A stretch of 64,000 bases of DNA, taken from Prodigiosinella aquatilis. GTDB taxonomy: Bacteria > Pseudomonadota > Gammaproteobacteria > Enterobacterales > Enterobacteriaceae. Position numbers and translations under genes: made by a program. How positions within the stretch are numbered: position 1 is the stretch's first letter; each line of letters opens with the position of its first letter. The DNA lies in NCBI GenBank assembly GCA_030388725.1, contig CP128857.1, positions 2,976,001 to 3,040,000 of the forward strand, written 5' to 3'. Below the pieces are notes generated by a model. It did no database searches and was not told the DNA's origin. It was given only the letters and a program-made list of their open reading frames with translations. Shown piece by piece: positions 44,346-52,739 of the stretch.

Positions 44346-45545
44346 TTAAGCCAGCCAGGCCACTTTCGTGGGCCAGGGATCGTGGAAAATTCCCCCCTGC
44401 AGCCACCAGCGAATTTCCTCTTCAGTGAGTAAACACTGGCGCAACGCGAGGGCGAAATCGTCAATTTCACCGCTCTCGCCAATAACAGTCAGGCGGCAGC
44501 GCCGGTCACCAAATCTGCCAGGCATTTTTGCCAATTGCTGACGGATAGCTGAGCGTTCTTCCTGTGTCAGTGAATTATCAGTGTGAGTCAGGACCCCGGC
44601 TTTCCAGTAGCTTATGAATTCGAGATTGATGCTCCCTGCTGCCTGGTTCCACAATAATGCCAGGTCATCCCTTCCCGGTAGCCAGAAAAACCCCTTGCTG
44701 CGGTAAACGCCTGCGCCCATGAAGCGATGGCAGGTATCCCACAGCCGCTGCGGATGAAATGGACGGTCATCCTCAATGACCCGCCACGAAATATCATATT
44801 TTTTGTTGGGTTCATCCGGCAAAACTGCATCAATTGCATCCTGAAGCTCATCGATAAGTAACGCCACCCGACGAAAATCGTAATCCGGCATGGAAAGCAA
44901 TTCATCCAGCTGTAAATTTCCCCAGGGCACGGCCATAATTGCAACCTGCGGATTAAGTGGATGTATGGCTCTGGCTACCTCAGTAACAACATAGAAGGGT
45001 AACCGGTCGTTTTTGGTTAGTAAGAGCTTATTACAGAACATAATCTGTTCTGCCAGCAGGCTTTCCACTCCCCTGGCCCCTTTGTTGAGGTGCTCCTGGA
45101 AAACCGGAATAAGCTTCTTTCCACCGTCGTAGTCATCATTAAGCATGACCGTATCAACAAGAGACAAAAATGCTTTGAGACTTACCTGAGTGTGTTCTCG
45201 AAGATAGCGGACCAGGGGAAGAGGATGGCTGCTGCCTGACGTTTCCAGTAAAATAAAATCCGGAGACCGTTTTTCGAGCAGGTTTTTCAGCGCGGAATCC
45301 AGCTTCTGGATCCCACTTCTGCTGCTGATATTGTCTGCTGAAATACTCACAAAATTGTTACTGGCTGCATCAACGATTTCTGTGTTGGCTATCAGGACGC
45401 CATCCACATCAAGTTCACTCATGTCATTAACGATGACGAATACAGTCATTCGCCGTTTGTGTGCCTGTGTAAGAAGGTTTTTTAGCAGAGTAGTTTTCCC
45501 TGCCCCCAGAAAACCATTAAGGATAATGAGCGGTGTTCTTTTCAT
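44346..45545 (-). CDS. COG0523 (CobW-like) GTPase, putative zinc chaperone
   Basis: A 399-residue G3E GTPase. The P-loop GFLGAGKTTLLKNLL starts at residue 11, followed by VIVNDMSELDVDG and, further on, the guanine-specificity TKND. COG0523 proteins deliver zinc to client enzymes. Unusually, the CxCC metal-binding motif normally found after the second segment is missing: the equivalent region reads NNFVSISADNISS. A domain typical of the family ends the protein, with RPFHPQRLWD and GFFWLPGR. It is divergent from the Zur-like gene and 70 bases upstream of dksA2. The start codon has only a weak ribosome site. Confidence 0.88.
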   Translation of the reverse strand: MKRTPLIILNGFLGAGKTTLLKNLLTQAHKRRMTVFVIVNDMSELDVDGVLIANTEIVDAASNNFVSISADNISSRSGIQKLDSALKNLLEKRSPDFILLETSGSSHPLPLVRYLREHTQVSLKAFLSLVDTVMLNDDYDGGKKLIPVFQEHLNKGARGVESLLAEQIMFCNKLLLTKNDRLPFYVVTEVARAIHPLNPQVAIMAVPWGNLQLDELLSMPDYDFRRVALLIDELQDAIDAVLPDEPNKKYDISWRVIEDDRPFHPQRLWDTCHRFMGAGVYRSKGFFWLPGRDDLALLWNQAAGSINLEFISYWKAGVLTHTDNSLTQEERSAIRQQLAKMPGRFGDRRCRLTVIGESGEIDDFALALRQCLLTEEEIRWWLQGGIFHDPWPTKVAWLA

Positions 45546-45642
45546 AGCATCAAGCCTTATGCCGCTAAACGTTAATGCAATCAAGTTGCAATAATACCGG
45601 CTTCCTGCCAAAATTCAAATGACATGACTCGGAGGGGGAAAT

Positions 45643-46095
45643 ATGACAACACCAGTAGCCAAAACGTATGACTGGAAGCAAACGTTGCGCACACATGGTT
45701 TGCGGGCAACGCTACCCACCCTTGCTACGCTGCAATGCCTTGAACATGCCAGCCAGGCCATGAGCCACGACGATTTAACTCAGCAACTGGGCGAGCAGGC
45801 TCCCGATCGTGTGACCCTTTACCGAATACTGGAGCGGCTAATGCAGGTAAATATTGTCCAGCGTTATACCGACTCGGCAAGAACTCAGCGTTTCGCTCTG
45901 ACCCAACGGGCTGCCGTAGGACTTTTTGAATGCGATAACTGCCATCATGTTATTCCTATTGAGCAGGATCCGGCCCTGGAAGCGGCCATTGAATTGGTAA
46001 AATCACATCTCACTGGACATGGTATGACCGAACGGGAAATTACCCTTTCCAGTCATGGTATCTGTCCGGACTGTAATCGTACTATCACCAAATAA
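45643..46095 (+). CDS. Zur-like Fur-family repressor
   Basis: A 150-residue Fur-family protein with a winged helix (HGLRATLPTLATLQCLEHA, DRVTLYRILERL) and the structural metal site in FECDNCHH and HGICPDCNRT. Both Cys pairs are present. Its location in the middle of a zinc-saving gene set, divergent from a COG0523 GTPase, makes Zur-type zinc sensing the best reading. A strong ribosome site (GGAGGGGG) precedes the ATG. The cell probably also has a chromosomal Zur, so this may be an extra, cluster-specific sensor. Confidence 0.85.
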   Translation: MTTPVAKTYDWKQTLRTHGLRATLPTLATLQCLEHASQAMSHDDLTQQLGEQAPDRVTLYRILERLMQVNIVQRYTDSARTQRFALTQRAAVGLFECDNCHHVIPIEQDPALEAAIELVKSHLTGHGMTEREITLSSHGICPDCNRTITK

Positions 46096-46176
46096 TTTTT
46101 TTGTTATTCCGGACGACTGTTAATTAGCACCAGGCGTGTTCGTGTGCTGCTATCTAAAAATAATGAGGTAAACGTA

Positions 46177-47560
46177 ATGATTAAACTAACAAACACGCTT
46201 GGTATGCAAAAGGAGCTATTAGTTCCGGTTAAAGAGAGCAAAATCGGCATGTATGTATGCGGCGTGACGGTTTATGACCTTTGCCATCTGGGGCACGCCA
46301 GAACCTTTGTAGCTTTTGATATGATTGTCCGCTATCTGCGTTTTTGCGGATACGATGTGACTTTCGTGCGCAACATTACCGATATAGATGACAAAATTAT
46401 TCAGCGCGCCCGTGAGACCGGAGAGGACTGGCGCAGCCTGACAGAGCGAATGGTGCATGAAATGCACATTGATTTTGCAAAGTTAGGCATCCTGCCGCCA
46501 GACATCGAACCCCGCCCCACAGAGCACATTCCACAAATCATCAGTATGATCGAACGACTTCTGCATCGACAATATGCTTACATTGCAGAGAGTGGTGACG
46601 TCATGTTCTCCACTGCATCGGCAAAAGACTATGGAAAGCTTTCGGGACAAGATATTACCATGCTTCGCGCCGAGGCCCGCATCGACGTCAATGACGTATA
46701 AACGCGACCCGCTGGATTTTGTTCTCTGGAAGCGGGCGAAATCCGGCGAGCCGGCCTGGCCCTCTCCATGGGGAGAAGGACGACCGGGATGGCATATTGA
46801 ATGCTCTGCGATGAACTGTCATTACCTCGGAACGCATTTCGACATTCATGGCGGTGGTTCGGACCTGATATTTCCCCATCATGAAAATGAGATTGCCCAA
46901 TCCACCTCCGCCAATGATGGCCCTTACGTAAATTACTGGCTTCACACCGGCATGGTGACGGTGAGTAAAGAGAAGATGTCAAAATCGCTGCATAACTTTT
47001 TTACCCTGCGCGATATTCTGCACCGGTTCGATGCCCAGAGTGTGCGCTTCTTCCTGCTAAGCGCACATTATCGTAAGCCGCTGAATTATAGCGAGGAGAA
47101 TATTCACCTTGCGCGCGCCTCTCTAACACGGCTCTACACCGCATGCCAGTTCGCTGACGGGTCTCGATCTGAACAGCACGATGCATGGCGGGCCAGATTC
47201 TGTGAGGCAATGGATGATGATTTCAATACGCCCCAGGCGCTTGCCATTTTATTTGAACTGACAAGAGAGATTAACAGGCTTTGCGGAACGAATGATGATG
47301 AAGCCGCAGCACTTGCCACCACGCTGAAATACCTGGGGAATGTGCTGGGTTTGCTTGAACAAGCATCGGATGCCTTTTTGAAAAACCGCAGTGATCTTCA
47401 TCCTGCAGAACTGCAACTTATTGAAAAGTTAATTCACCAGCGCAGTGAGGCACGACGTATGGGCGAATGGGACAAGGCCGATCGTTTAAGAAATGAATTA
47501 GCAAATCAAGGTATTGAACTTGAAGATGTCGGCGAAAATACCTCATGGCGTATCCGATAA
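46177..47560 (+). pseudogene. cysS: Second cysteinyl-tRNA synthetase (CysRS2) with a frameshift
   Basis: The two parts together give a 461-residue CysRS. The HIGH motif appears as HLGH in VYDLCHLGHART, KMSKS lies in SKEKMSKSLHNFF, and the zinc ligands (Cys in MYVCGVTVYD, Cys in IECSAMN, His/Glu in FPHHENE) are kept. At 46696-46702 the sequence GTATAAA gives a stop after DVND-V; removing the T at 46699 restores DVNDVKRDPLDF, matching E. coli VVDDKRNPMDF. It is thus a one-base insertion in an otherwise intact gene, or a sequencing error. cysS2 copies are typical of Zur-controlled clusters. ATG 46177 has GAGGT before it. Confidence 0.88.
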
Positions 47561-47597
47561 GTTGTACCTTTGGATGTAAAAAATTTCAATATGTATT

Positions 47598-47610
47598 GCT
47601 ATATTATAAC
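47598..47610. promoter_or_regulatory. Zur-box-like site before the truncated FAD gene
   Basis: GCTATATTATAAC differs from the Zur core GTTATANNATAAC by one base. It is 20 bases upstream of the ATG at 47631, so it would overlap that gene's promoter. Confidence 0.55.
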
Positions 47611-47630
47611 GTAACGCAAAGAGTAATTTT

Positions 47631-47792
47631 ATGAATAAACCACGCGAAGTCGTTATTGTCGGTGCGGGTCCGGCCGGAGTGGGTATGGCGGCGCTTCTTC
47701 GTCGGAGTGCCAAACAGGATATCCTGGTCGTTGACAGTCACGAAGTAGGTGCCTCCTTTATGCGCTGGCCGGAAGAAACCCGTTTTTGTTAG
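47631..47792 (+). pseudogene. FAD/NAD(P)-binding oxidoreductase cut by an IS
   Basis: The first 52 codons encode the N-terminus of a flavin-dependent oxidoreductase: VVIVGAGPAGVGMAALLRR is the dinucleotide-binding motif, followed by VVDSHEVGASFMRWPEETRF. The frame then runs into the IS end and stops after one more codon. Similar genes accompany cysS2 and COG0523 genes in zinc clusters. The remainder is not found on the other side of the IS. Confidence 0.8.
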
Positions 47793-49448
47793 CGCCAGTG
47801 ATATAAGACGGTAATGGGGATGCGGATGTTTTCTTGGACGGTTTTATTGCGCGATGCCGAGTTGTCGACGGTACATTTCCGGGCTGAGTGCTCCCAGCGA
47901 CAACTTGATGCGATGTTCGTTATACCATCGTATATAGGCATCAACATGCTGCATAAAGTGCTCAGGTGTCACGCCTGACCACTCATGACCATAGTACATT
48001 TCCGTTTTCAGGCGACCAAAGAACCCTTCACAAGCCGCATTATCCGGTGAACAGCCTTTACGGGACATCGAACGGATAAGACTGGCAGCATTCACACGCT
48101 TAAGCCAGCCTGGCCAGCGGTAATGCCCGCCTCGATCGCTATGGATTATTGGTCGTTCGCCTGCGGTTAATGTGCTGATTGCACCATCCAGCATGGTATT
48201 CGCCAGTTCTGCATCCGGGCGTGTACCCAACGACCAGCTCACAACTTTACCATCGAAGCAGTCGATTACAGGTGACAACCATACTTTGCCTGACGGCAAC
48301 TGAAACTCCGTGATATCTGTCAGCCATTTTTGATTAGGCTGTTCCGCGTTAAAGTCTCTGGCGAGAAGATTGTCAGGTGCCGGGCCGATTTCTCCGCCGT
48401 ATGAGCTGTAGCGGCGCCGACGGTTTCGACTGACCACAAGCTGTTCTTCCACCATAAGTCTGCGTACAACCTTCTCAGAGAGTCGCTGGCCTTTGTGCCG
48501 TAGCATAGCGTGCAGACGGCGATAGCCATAACAACGATAGTTACCGTTGAAGATCTCTGTTATTGCGATACGTACGGTCGCGTATTTATCTCCCGAGCGC
48601 AGAGCTGTCCGGTGGTAAAAAAAACTGCTCCGTGCAAGTTCAAGGACTCGCAGCAGCTCTGTCAACGGGTACGAGCCTCTCAGGACATCAGCGATCTGCG
48701 TCTTTTCCCTGTTTGTCAGAGTGCTGACGCTGATGCCCGGGTCTTTTTTTATGATTTCCTCCGCTTTTTTCAGGATATCGAGCTCCATCTGCTGTCGACG
48801 TATCTCCTGATTAAGTCGGTTAACTTCTTCGCGCAGAGTGTCGCGCTCTTCCGTAAGAGACGGCTTTTCATGTTTGCGCATGGACTGGTAAGCCTCATCG
48901 CCGATGATTTCATCTTTCCATTTGTACAATACCGTGCGACTGATGCCAATGTTCATGGCGATTTCTCTGGCAGGTACATGCCGTGTACAAAGCGCCATGA
49001 CAGCCTGACGTTTCACCTCAGGTTCAAAAGGTGCATTTTGATTGATCGTACTGGTGAAAATAAGCCGTCTGCCGGGATGACGTTCATTAACCCAGCGAGC
49101 CAATACATCACAGCAGGGATAACCAAGAGTCCTGCTGGTAAACGCCAGGCAGCAGCCATGGTTAAGATAATGTTCAACAGCAGCCTGCTTTTGCACATCA
49201 GAGTAACGAGGCTTACGGAGTATGGATTTTGTAGCACCGTCACTCGCTTCCCATAAACGGATCCAGCGTCGTAGATTTCTTTTAGAGGGGTAACCCAGTT
49301 CACGAACTACAGGAGCCAGTTTTCTGCCGTATTTAAAGTAAAGTTCAATTGCGCGGAGCCGTTCTGCTTCGGTAAACATTATTTATCTCCTGAGAGTCCA
49401 GGAAATCGTCCGCACCCCCATAACGGTCTTATATCATTGGCGCTAACA
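47787..49448. mobile_element. Complete IS3-family insertion sequence, 1662 bp
   Basis: The ends are inverted repeats of about 40 bases beginning TGTTAGCGCCA, then GTGATATAAGACGGTAATGG on the left and the closely similar inverse of CCATAACGGTCTTATATCAT on the right. One transposase gene fills the element. The flanks (GTTTT left, CAATA right) show no target duplication, and the left neighbour gene is not resumed on the right, so an IS-mediated deletion or rearrangement is likely. Confidence 0.88.
47844..49379 (-). CDS. IS3-family transposase, single frame
   Basis: A 511-residue transposase in one frame, with two N-terminal helix-turn-helix regions (LYFKYGRKLAPVVRELGYPS, REIAMNIGISRTVLYKWKDE), a leucine-zipper-like coiled coil around residue 190 and an rve integrase core. 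DDE residues are visible in WLTDITEF, IIHSDRGGHY and DNAACEGFFGRLK. Most IS3 elements need a frameshift between OrfA and OrfB; here a fused frame exists. It appears intact and potentially active. Confidence 0.92.
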   Translation of the reverse strand: MFTEAERLRAIELYFKYGRKLAPVVRELGYPSKRNLRRWIRLWEASDGATKSILRKPRYSDVQKQAAVEHYLNHGCCLAFTSRTLGYPCCDVLARWVNERHPGRRLIFTSTINQNAPFEPEVKRQAVMALCTRHVPAREIAMNIGISRTVLYKWKDEIIGDEAYQSMRKHEKPSLTEERDTLREEVNRLNQEIRRQQMELDILKKAEEIIKKDPGISVSTLTNREKTQIADVLRGSYPLTELLRVLELARSSFFYHRTALRSGDKYATVRIAITEIFNGNYRCYGYRRLHAMLRHKGQRLSEKVVRRLMVEEQLVVSRNRRRRYSSYGGEIGPAPDNLLARDFNAEQPNQKWLTDITEFQLPSGKVWLSPVIDCFDGKVVSWSLGTRPDAELANTMLDGAISTLTAGERPIIHSDRGGHYRWPGWLKRVNAASLIRSMSRKGCSPDNAACEGFFGRLKTEMYYGHEWSGVTPEHFMQHVDAYIRWYNEHRIKLSLGALSPEMYRRQLGIAQ

Positions 49449-49449
49449 C

Positions 49450-49596
49450 AATAGCGTGCGGTTTGCGTACATCCACAAAGCGGCGCATTTGGAAGCCAGA
49501 AAGGCGATGATGCAATGGTGGTCGGACTATCTAGATGCTTGCGGGAGAAGTATGTTCCGCCCTATATCCGGGGCCGAAAAAACTGTTTTAGAATAA
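49450..49596 (+). pseudogene. C-terminal end of a P4-type integrase
   Basis: The frame that leaves the IS reads VRFAYIHKAAHLEARKAMMQ followed by WWSDYLDACGRS and ends at TAA 49594-49596. The block with A-H/Y-L-E-x-R-xx-MMQWW is the characteristic C-terminus of P4-family tyrosine integrases, just after the catalytic tyrosine. The rest of the gene is missing, removed at the IS boundary. Confidence 0.75.
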
Positions 49597-49998
49597 CTTA
49601 ATCCAGCTTGATGTCATTAATGATAAAGTGAAAGCAGATCCTACACATTCAGGATCTGCTTTTTTTGAGTTAGTAACCTGAACTTGCCATAGCTAAGATG
49701 AACCGCTCAATTCGAGTATTAAAAACTGTGGTTGATTTAAAAATCGTTAGCGACAGATCTTTGCTAACGGTATATTTTCCTGACTGTAACGTTATGGTTA
49801 TTTAACCTCGAAAACTTTTTAAAGACTTCTTGTACTCATACACCGAAGCATTCATTTCTAAACGTGCCTTGTATGCTTGGCTGAAAAATCAGTCTCTATA
49901 TTATTTTACAGTTTATCAATTTTTTCCGGTTACTAACGTAAATAGTATCTCACTTATCGTCTGCAAAAAAACCAATAATTTTCGTAAGTGCTATTTGT
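49597..49998. other. Gap between integrase relic and TonB receptor gene
   Basis: A strong terminator (49633-49667) follows the integrase relic. The rest is AT-rich and has no gene I can support. The receptor gene ends at 49999 on the minus strand. Confidence 0.45.
49633..49667 (+). terminator. Rho-independent terminator
   Basis: AGCAGATCCT and AGGATCTGCT pair perfectly around an 8-base loop and are followed by seven T residues. It probably terminated the integrase gene. Confidence 0.88.
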
Positions 49999-52173
49999 TT
50001 AAAACCTAAAAGTAGCAGTCGCTGTAATCTGACGCTCAGTTCCGTAAAAGCACGCTGTAGTGGCGTAACAACTTGCCACGTACTTTTTATTAAAGAGATT
50101 GTTAACGCTGACCCCAACAGTAGATCCCGGTAAATTAAACCTGGCCAAATCGTACTGAACTGCTGCATTCCAGATGGTATAGGGCTTAACTTTGAAGGAG
50201 TTGGCGCTATCACCTTCAGTTGATCCGATATACCGTACTCCGAGTCCAAGTGTTAATCCGCTCAGTGCGGTTTCATGGAACGTGTAATTACCCCATAGTG
50301 CCGCCATATTTTTTGGAATTTGAGAGGGCTGATTACCCTTGTACGAAGTGTCTTTTGTATATTCTGCATCTGTATAGGAATAACTTCCGATAACATCCAC
50401 ATTTTCAGTTAACGCCGCTTTAGTCTCAAGCTCAATACCTCTTGATCGTATTTCACCGTTCTGCACTGAATAATAAATATGCTCTGGATCTGTACTCAAA
50501 TTTTTATTTTTGGTCAACTGGAACACAGATAAGGTTGCAGAAATCGCCCCATCATCAGGGATATATTTTAATCCTGCCTCATATTGTTTAGCACGTGACG
50601 CCTGGAATGTTTTACCCGCATAGTCAGTACCACTTGTAGGCAGAAAGGATTCACTGTAACTGAAATAAGGTGAAATACCGTTGTCAAACAGGTAATTAAT
50701 CCCCCCCCGCCATGTAAACTCATTGTCGTCCTGCTTGGAAACAGCATTATTGTTCAGGCGATTAACAGTGTCTATCTTGGACCAGTCGTAACGGCCTCCC
50801 AGTGTTAATACCCAGCGATTCCATTCCGCCTGCTCCTGGAGATAAAGTCCCGTTTGCTCCTGGTGGTCAACCTGGCTGGTGGTACGGTAATACTGCACTG
50901 CCGTGTTACCATAAACAGGATTTATAAGATTCAGGTTCGATGCCAGACCAAAGGTATGCCAGCTATCATTTCGGGTGCGTCGATAATCCACGCCCAAAAG
51001 CAGAGTGTGATCGACTGTATCTGTAGAAAACTTGCTCTGCGCTTGAGTATCGACCGCAAAGGTCGATAAATGCTCCTTGAACGCCAATGCCCCTCTTGTT
51101 AACTGAGTAGGATCAACGGTGGAAATACTACTACCATAGATAGTTTTATAATCCATATCGACCGTTCCGTAACGCAGGTTCTGACGTACAGTCCAGTTAT
51201 CGTTGATCTGATGGTCGAATGTATAACCGACTAACTTCTGGTTTCGAGAGATTTTATTATAACCCGGTTCACCATCATTAAAGCTGGTCGGCAATTTACC
51301 TCCGGCGCCGTTAGTCACAGTTCCGTTTTTAGGTAGATAACCATACCAGCCGATGTCAGGTTCATTGAGGAAACTGCTTAAAAAAGTAAAGCTAGTTTTG
51401 TCATCCGGACGCCAAGTGAAAGACGGTGCTATCGAATAACGCTTTGCTTTTTCACCAGTTTGTTGTTGATCTTGATCGCTGGCGACACCAGTCAGTCTGT
51501 AGGTTAATTCTCCGCTATCATCGGCCGCACCGCCAAAATCAAAACCGGTTTGAAAAAGATTATGGTTACCCATTTTAAACTGAACTTCACGTATGGTTTC
51601 CGCTGTAGGACGTTTGCTCACCAGAGAAATAATTCCCCCCGGATCACTCAGGCCATATAAGACAGAGATGGGACCGCGCAATAATTCAGCACGCTCCAGC
51701 ATATAAGGGTCAACCTGGAATGATGCATAACTATCGCTCTGAAGTTTTAGTCCATCAAGGTAAATATTATCTGCAATCTGGCTAAAACCCCGAATATTGA
51801 CTGAATTGAATCCCGTTACAGAGCCTCGGTTGTCAACCATCACCCCCGCTGAATAGCGAAAAGCATCTTTTAGCGTCGGAGGATCCAGCAGATCCATTTC
51901 CTCACGAGTCACGACAGTGATCGACTGTGGTGTTTTAAGTATCGGTGTATCTGTTTTGGTACCTGTCGCGCTGCGTTTAGCCACTATTGTGCCCACTGGC
52001 CCCCAGGCATCTTCAGAAGTAAGGCTCTGCCCATTAGTGGTAACCGTCATCGTATCTTCTGTAGTGGAAGTCGTGGGGCTGTCTGATGATACTGCGGGAA
52101 ACGACAATGAACTGATAAACGCACTGATCATGACGGTAGAGGGACGTAGAACCAGAGCTTTTTGCAATTTCAT
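49999..52173 (-). CDS. TonB-dependent siderophore receptor, FhuA/FoxA-like
   Basis: A 724-residue outer-membrane receptor. A signal peptide of about 30 residues precedes a TonB-box region (EDTMTVTT), a plug domain (LKTPQSITVVTREEMDLLDP, YLDGLK, ERAELLRGPISVLYG) and a 22-strand barrel that ends in aromatic Phe (ITATATFRF). The Cys pair near the end (ASCYATTACFYG) is typical of ferrichrome and ferrioxamine receptors. The exact siderophore is not certain. A Fur-box-like site lies about 240 bases upstream. It is divergent from the RND operon. Confidence 0.92.
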   Translation of the reverse strand: MKLQKALVLRPSTVMISAFISSLSFPAVSSDSPTTSTTEDTMTVTTNGQSLTSEDAWGPVGTIVAKRSATGTKTDTPILKTPQSITVVTREEMDLLDPPTLKDAFRYSAGVMVDNRGSVTGFNSVNIRGFSQIADNIYLDGLKLQSDSYASFQVDPYMLERAELLRGPISVLYGLSDPGGIISLVSKRPTAETIREVQFKMGNHNLFQTGFDFGGAADDSGELTYRLTGVASDQDQQQTGEKAKRYSIAPSFTWRPDDKTSFTFLSSFLNEPDIGWYGYLPKNGTVTNGAGGKLPTSFNDGEPGYNKISRNQKLVGYTFDHQINDNWTVRQNLRYGTVDMDYKTIYGSSISTVDPTQLTRGALAFKEHLSTFAVDTQAQSKFSTDTVDHTLLLGVDYRRTRNDSWHTFGLASNLNLINPVYGNTAVQYYRTTSQVDHQEQTGLYLQEQAEWNRWVLTLGGRYDWSKIDTVNRLNNNAVSKQDDNEFTWRGGINYLFDNGISPYFSYSESFLPTSGTDYAGKTFQASRAKQYEAGLKYIPDDGAISATLSVFQLTKNKNLSTDPEHIYYSVQNGEIRSRGIELETKAALTENVDVIGSYSYTDAEYTKDTSYKGNQPSQIPKNMAALWGNYTFHETALSGLTLGLGVRYIGSTEGDSANSFKVKPYTIWNAAVQYDLARFNLPGSTVGVSVNNLFNKKYVASCYATTACFYGTERQITATATFRF

Positions 52174-52652
52174 TTATATACTCGTTTGGATTAAGTGAGA
52201 AATAATGTCGTGAGGTCATTTTCCAAGGCGTTCAAATAAATGCCCTATATTGAGTGGATAAATATTCCCTTATTGGATCTGACCCCGCGCCTGCCTATCA
52301 TTTTCTTGTAGATGCCAAGCAACTTTCATCCCAGATACTTTTCTGAAAATAAATTTTTCTGCGAAAAAAAGACCATTCGGGATCCAGCGATGTAATCTCG
52401 CCAATACATTCAAATGAAACTCATTCTCATTAAACTACGAGAGTTAATGTTGCGATAGCGAAATACAGCCATATAGTTTTCCATTTCAGCCAAAATGTAC
52501 TTTAAAAGTTTTTGGCTGAAATGCGAAATAACATGACAATTTTTCGCAATGGTTCTTCTTCATCGAAAAGTTAGACTGCCAATCAAAATGCCTGGATATG
52601 GGCAAAAATGCGCTTTAGCACAGTCTGATTTTTAAATCGATAAGGAATAATC
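52174..52652. other. Divergent region between TonB receptor and RND operon
   Basis: It contains no long gene. The Fur-box-like site is at 52412-52431. AAGGAATAA before the small frame at 52653 is a good ribosome site. The region must hold promoters in both directions, so iron control of both units is possible. Confidence 0.5.
52412..52431. promoter_or_regulatory. Fur-box-like site
   Basis: AAATGAAACTCATTCTCATT matches the Fur consensus GATAATGATAATCATTATC at the AATGA / TCATTNTCATT positions. It is in the divergent control region of the receptor and efflux operons. Confidence 0.6.
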
Positions 52653-52739
52653 ATGTATTTACAAGACAATCACGGGCACTTATCGCTGCCCTGCTCGCAA
52701 GCCCTGTCTGTTTTCTCTGGCAAAGGTGAGCGCCTATGA
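52653..52739 (+). CDS. 28-codon leader frame coupled to the RND operon
   Basis: ATG at 52653 has AAGGA six bases before it, and the frame ends with TGA inside the start of the efflux adaptor (ATGA overlap at 52736-52739). The peptide starts MYLQDNHGHLSLPC and has no family I recognise. The good ribosome site and stop-start overlap suggest translational coupling; it might also be the beginning of a lost gene. Confidence 0.4.
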   Translation: MYLQDNHGHLSLPCSQALSVFSGKGERL

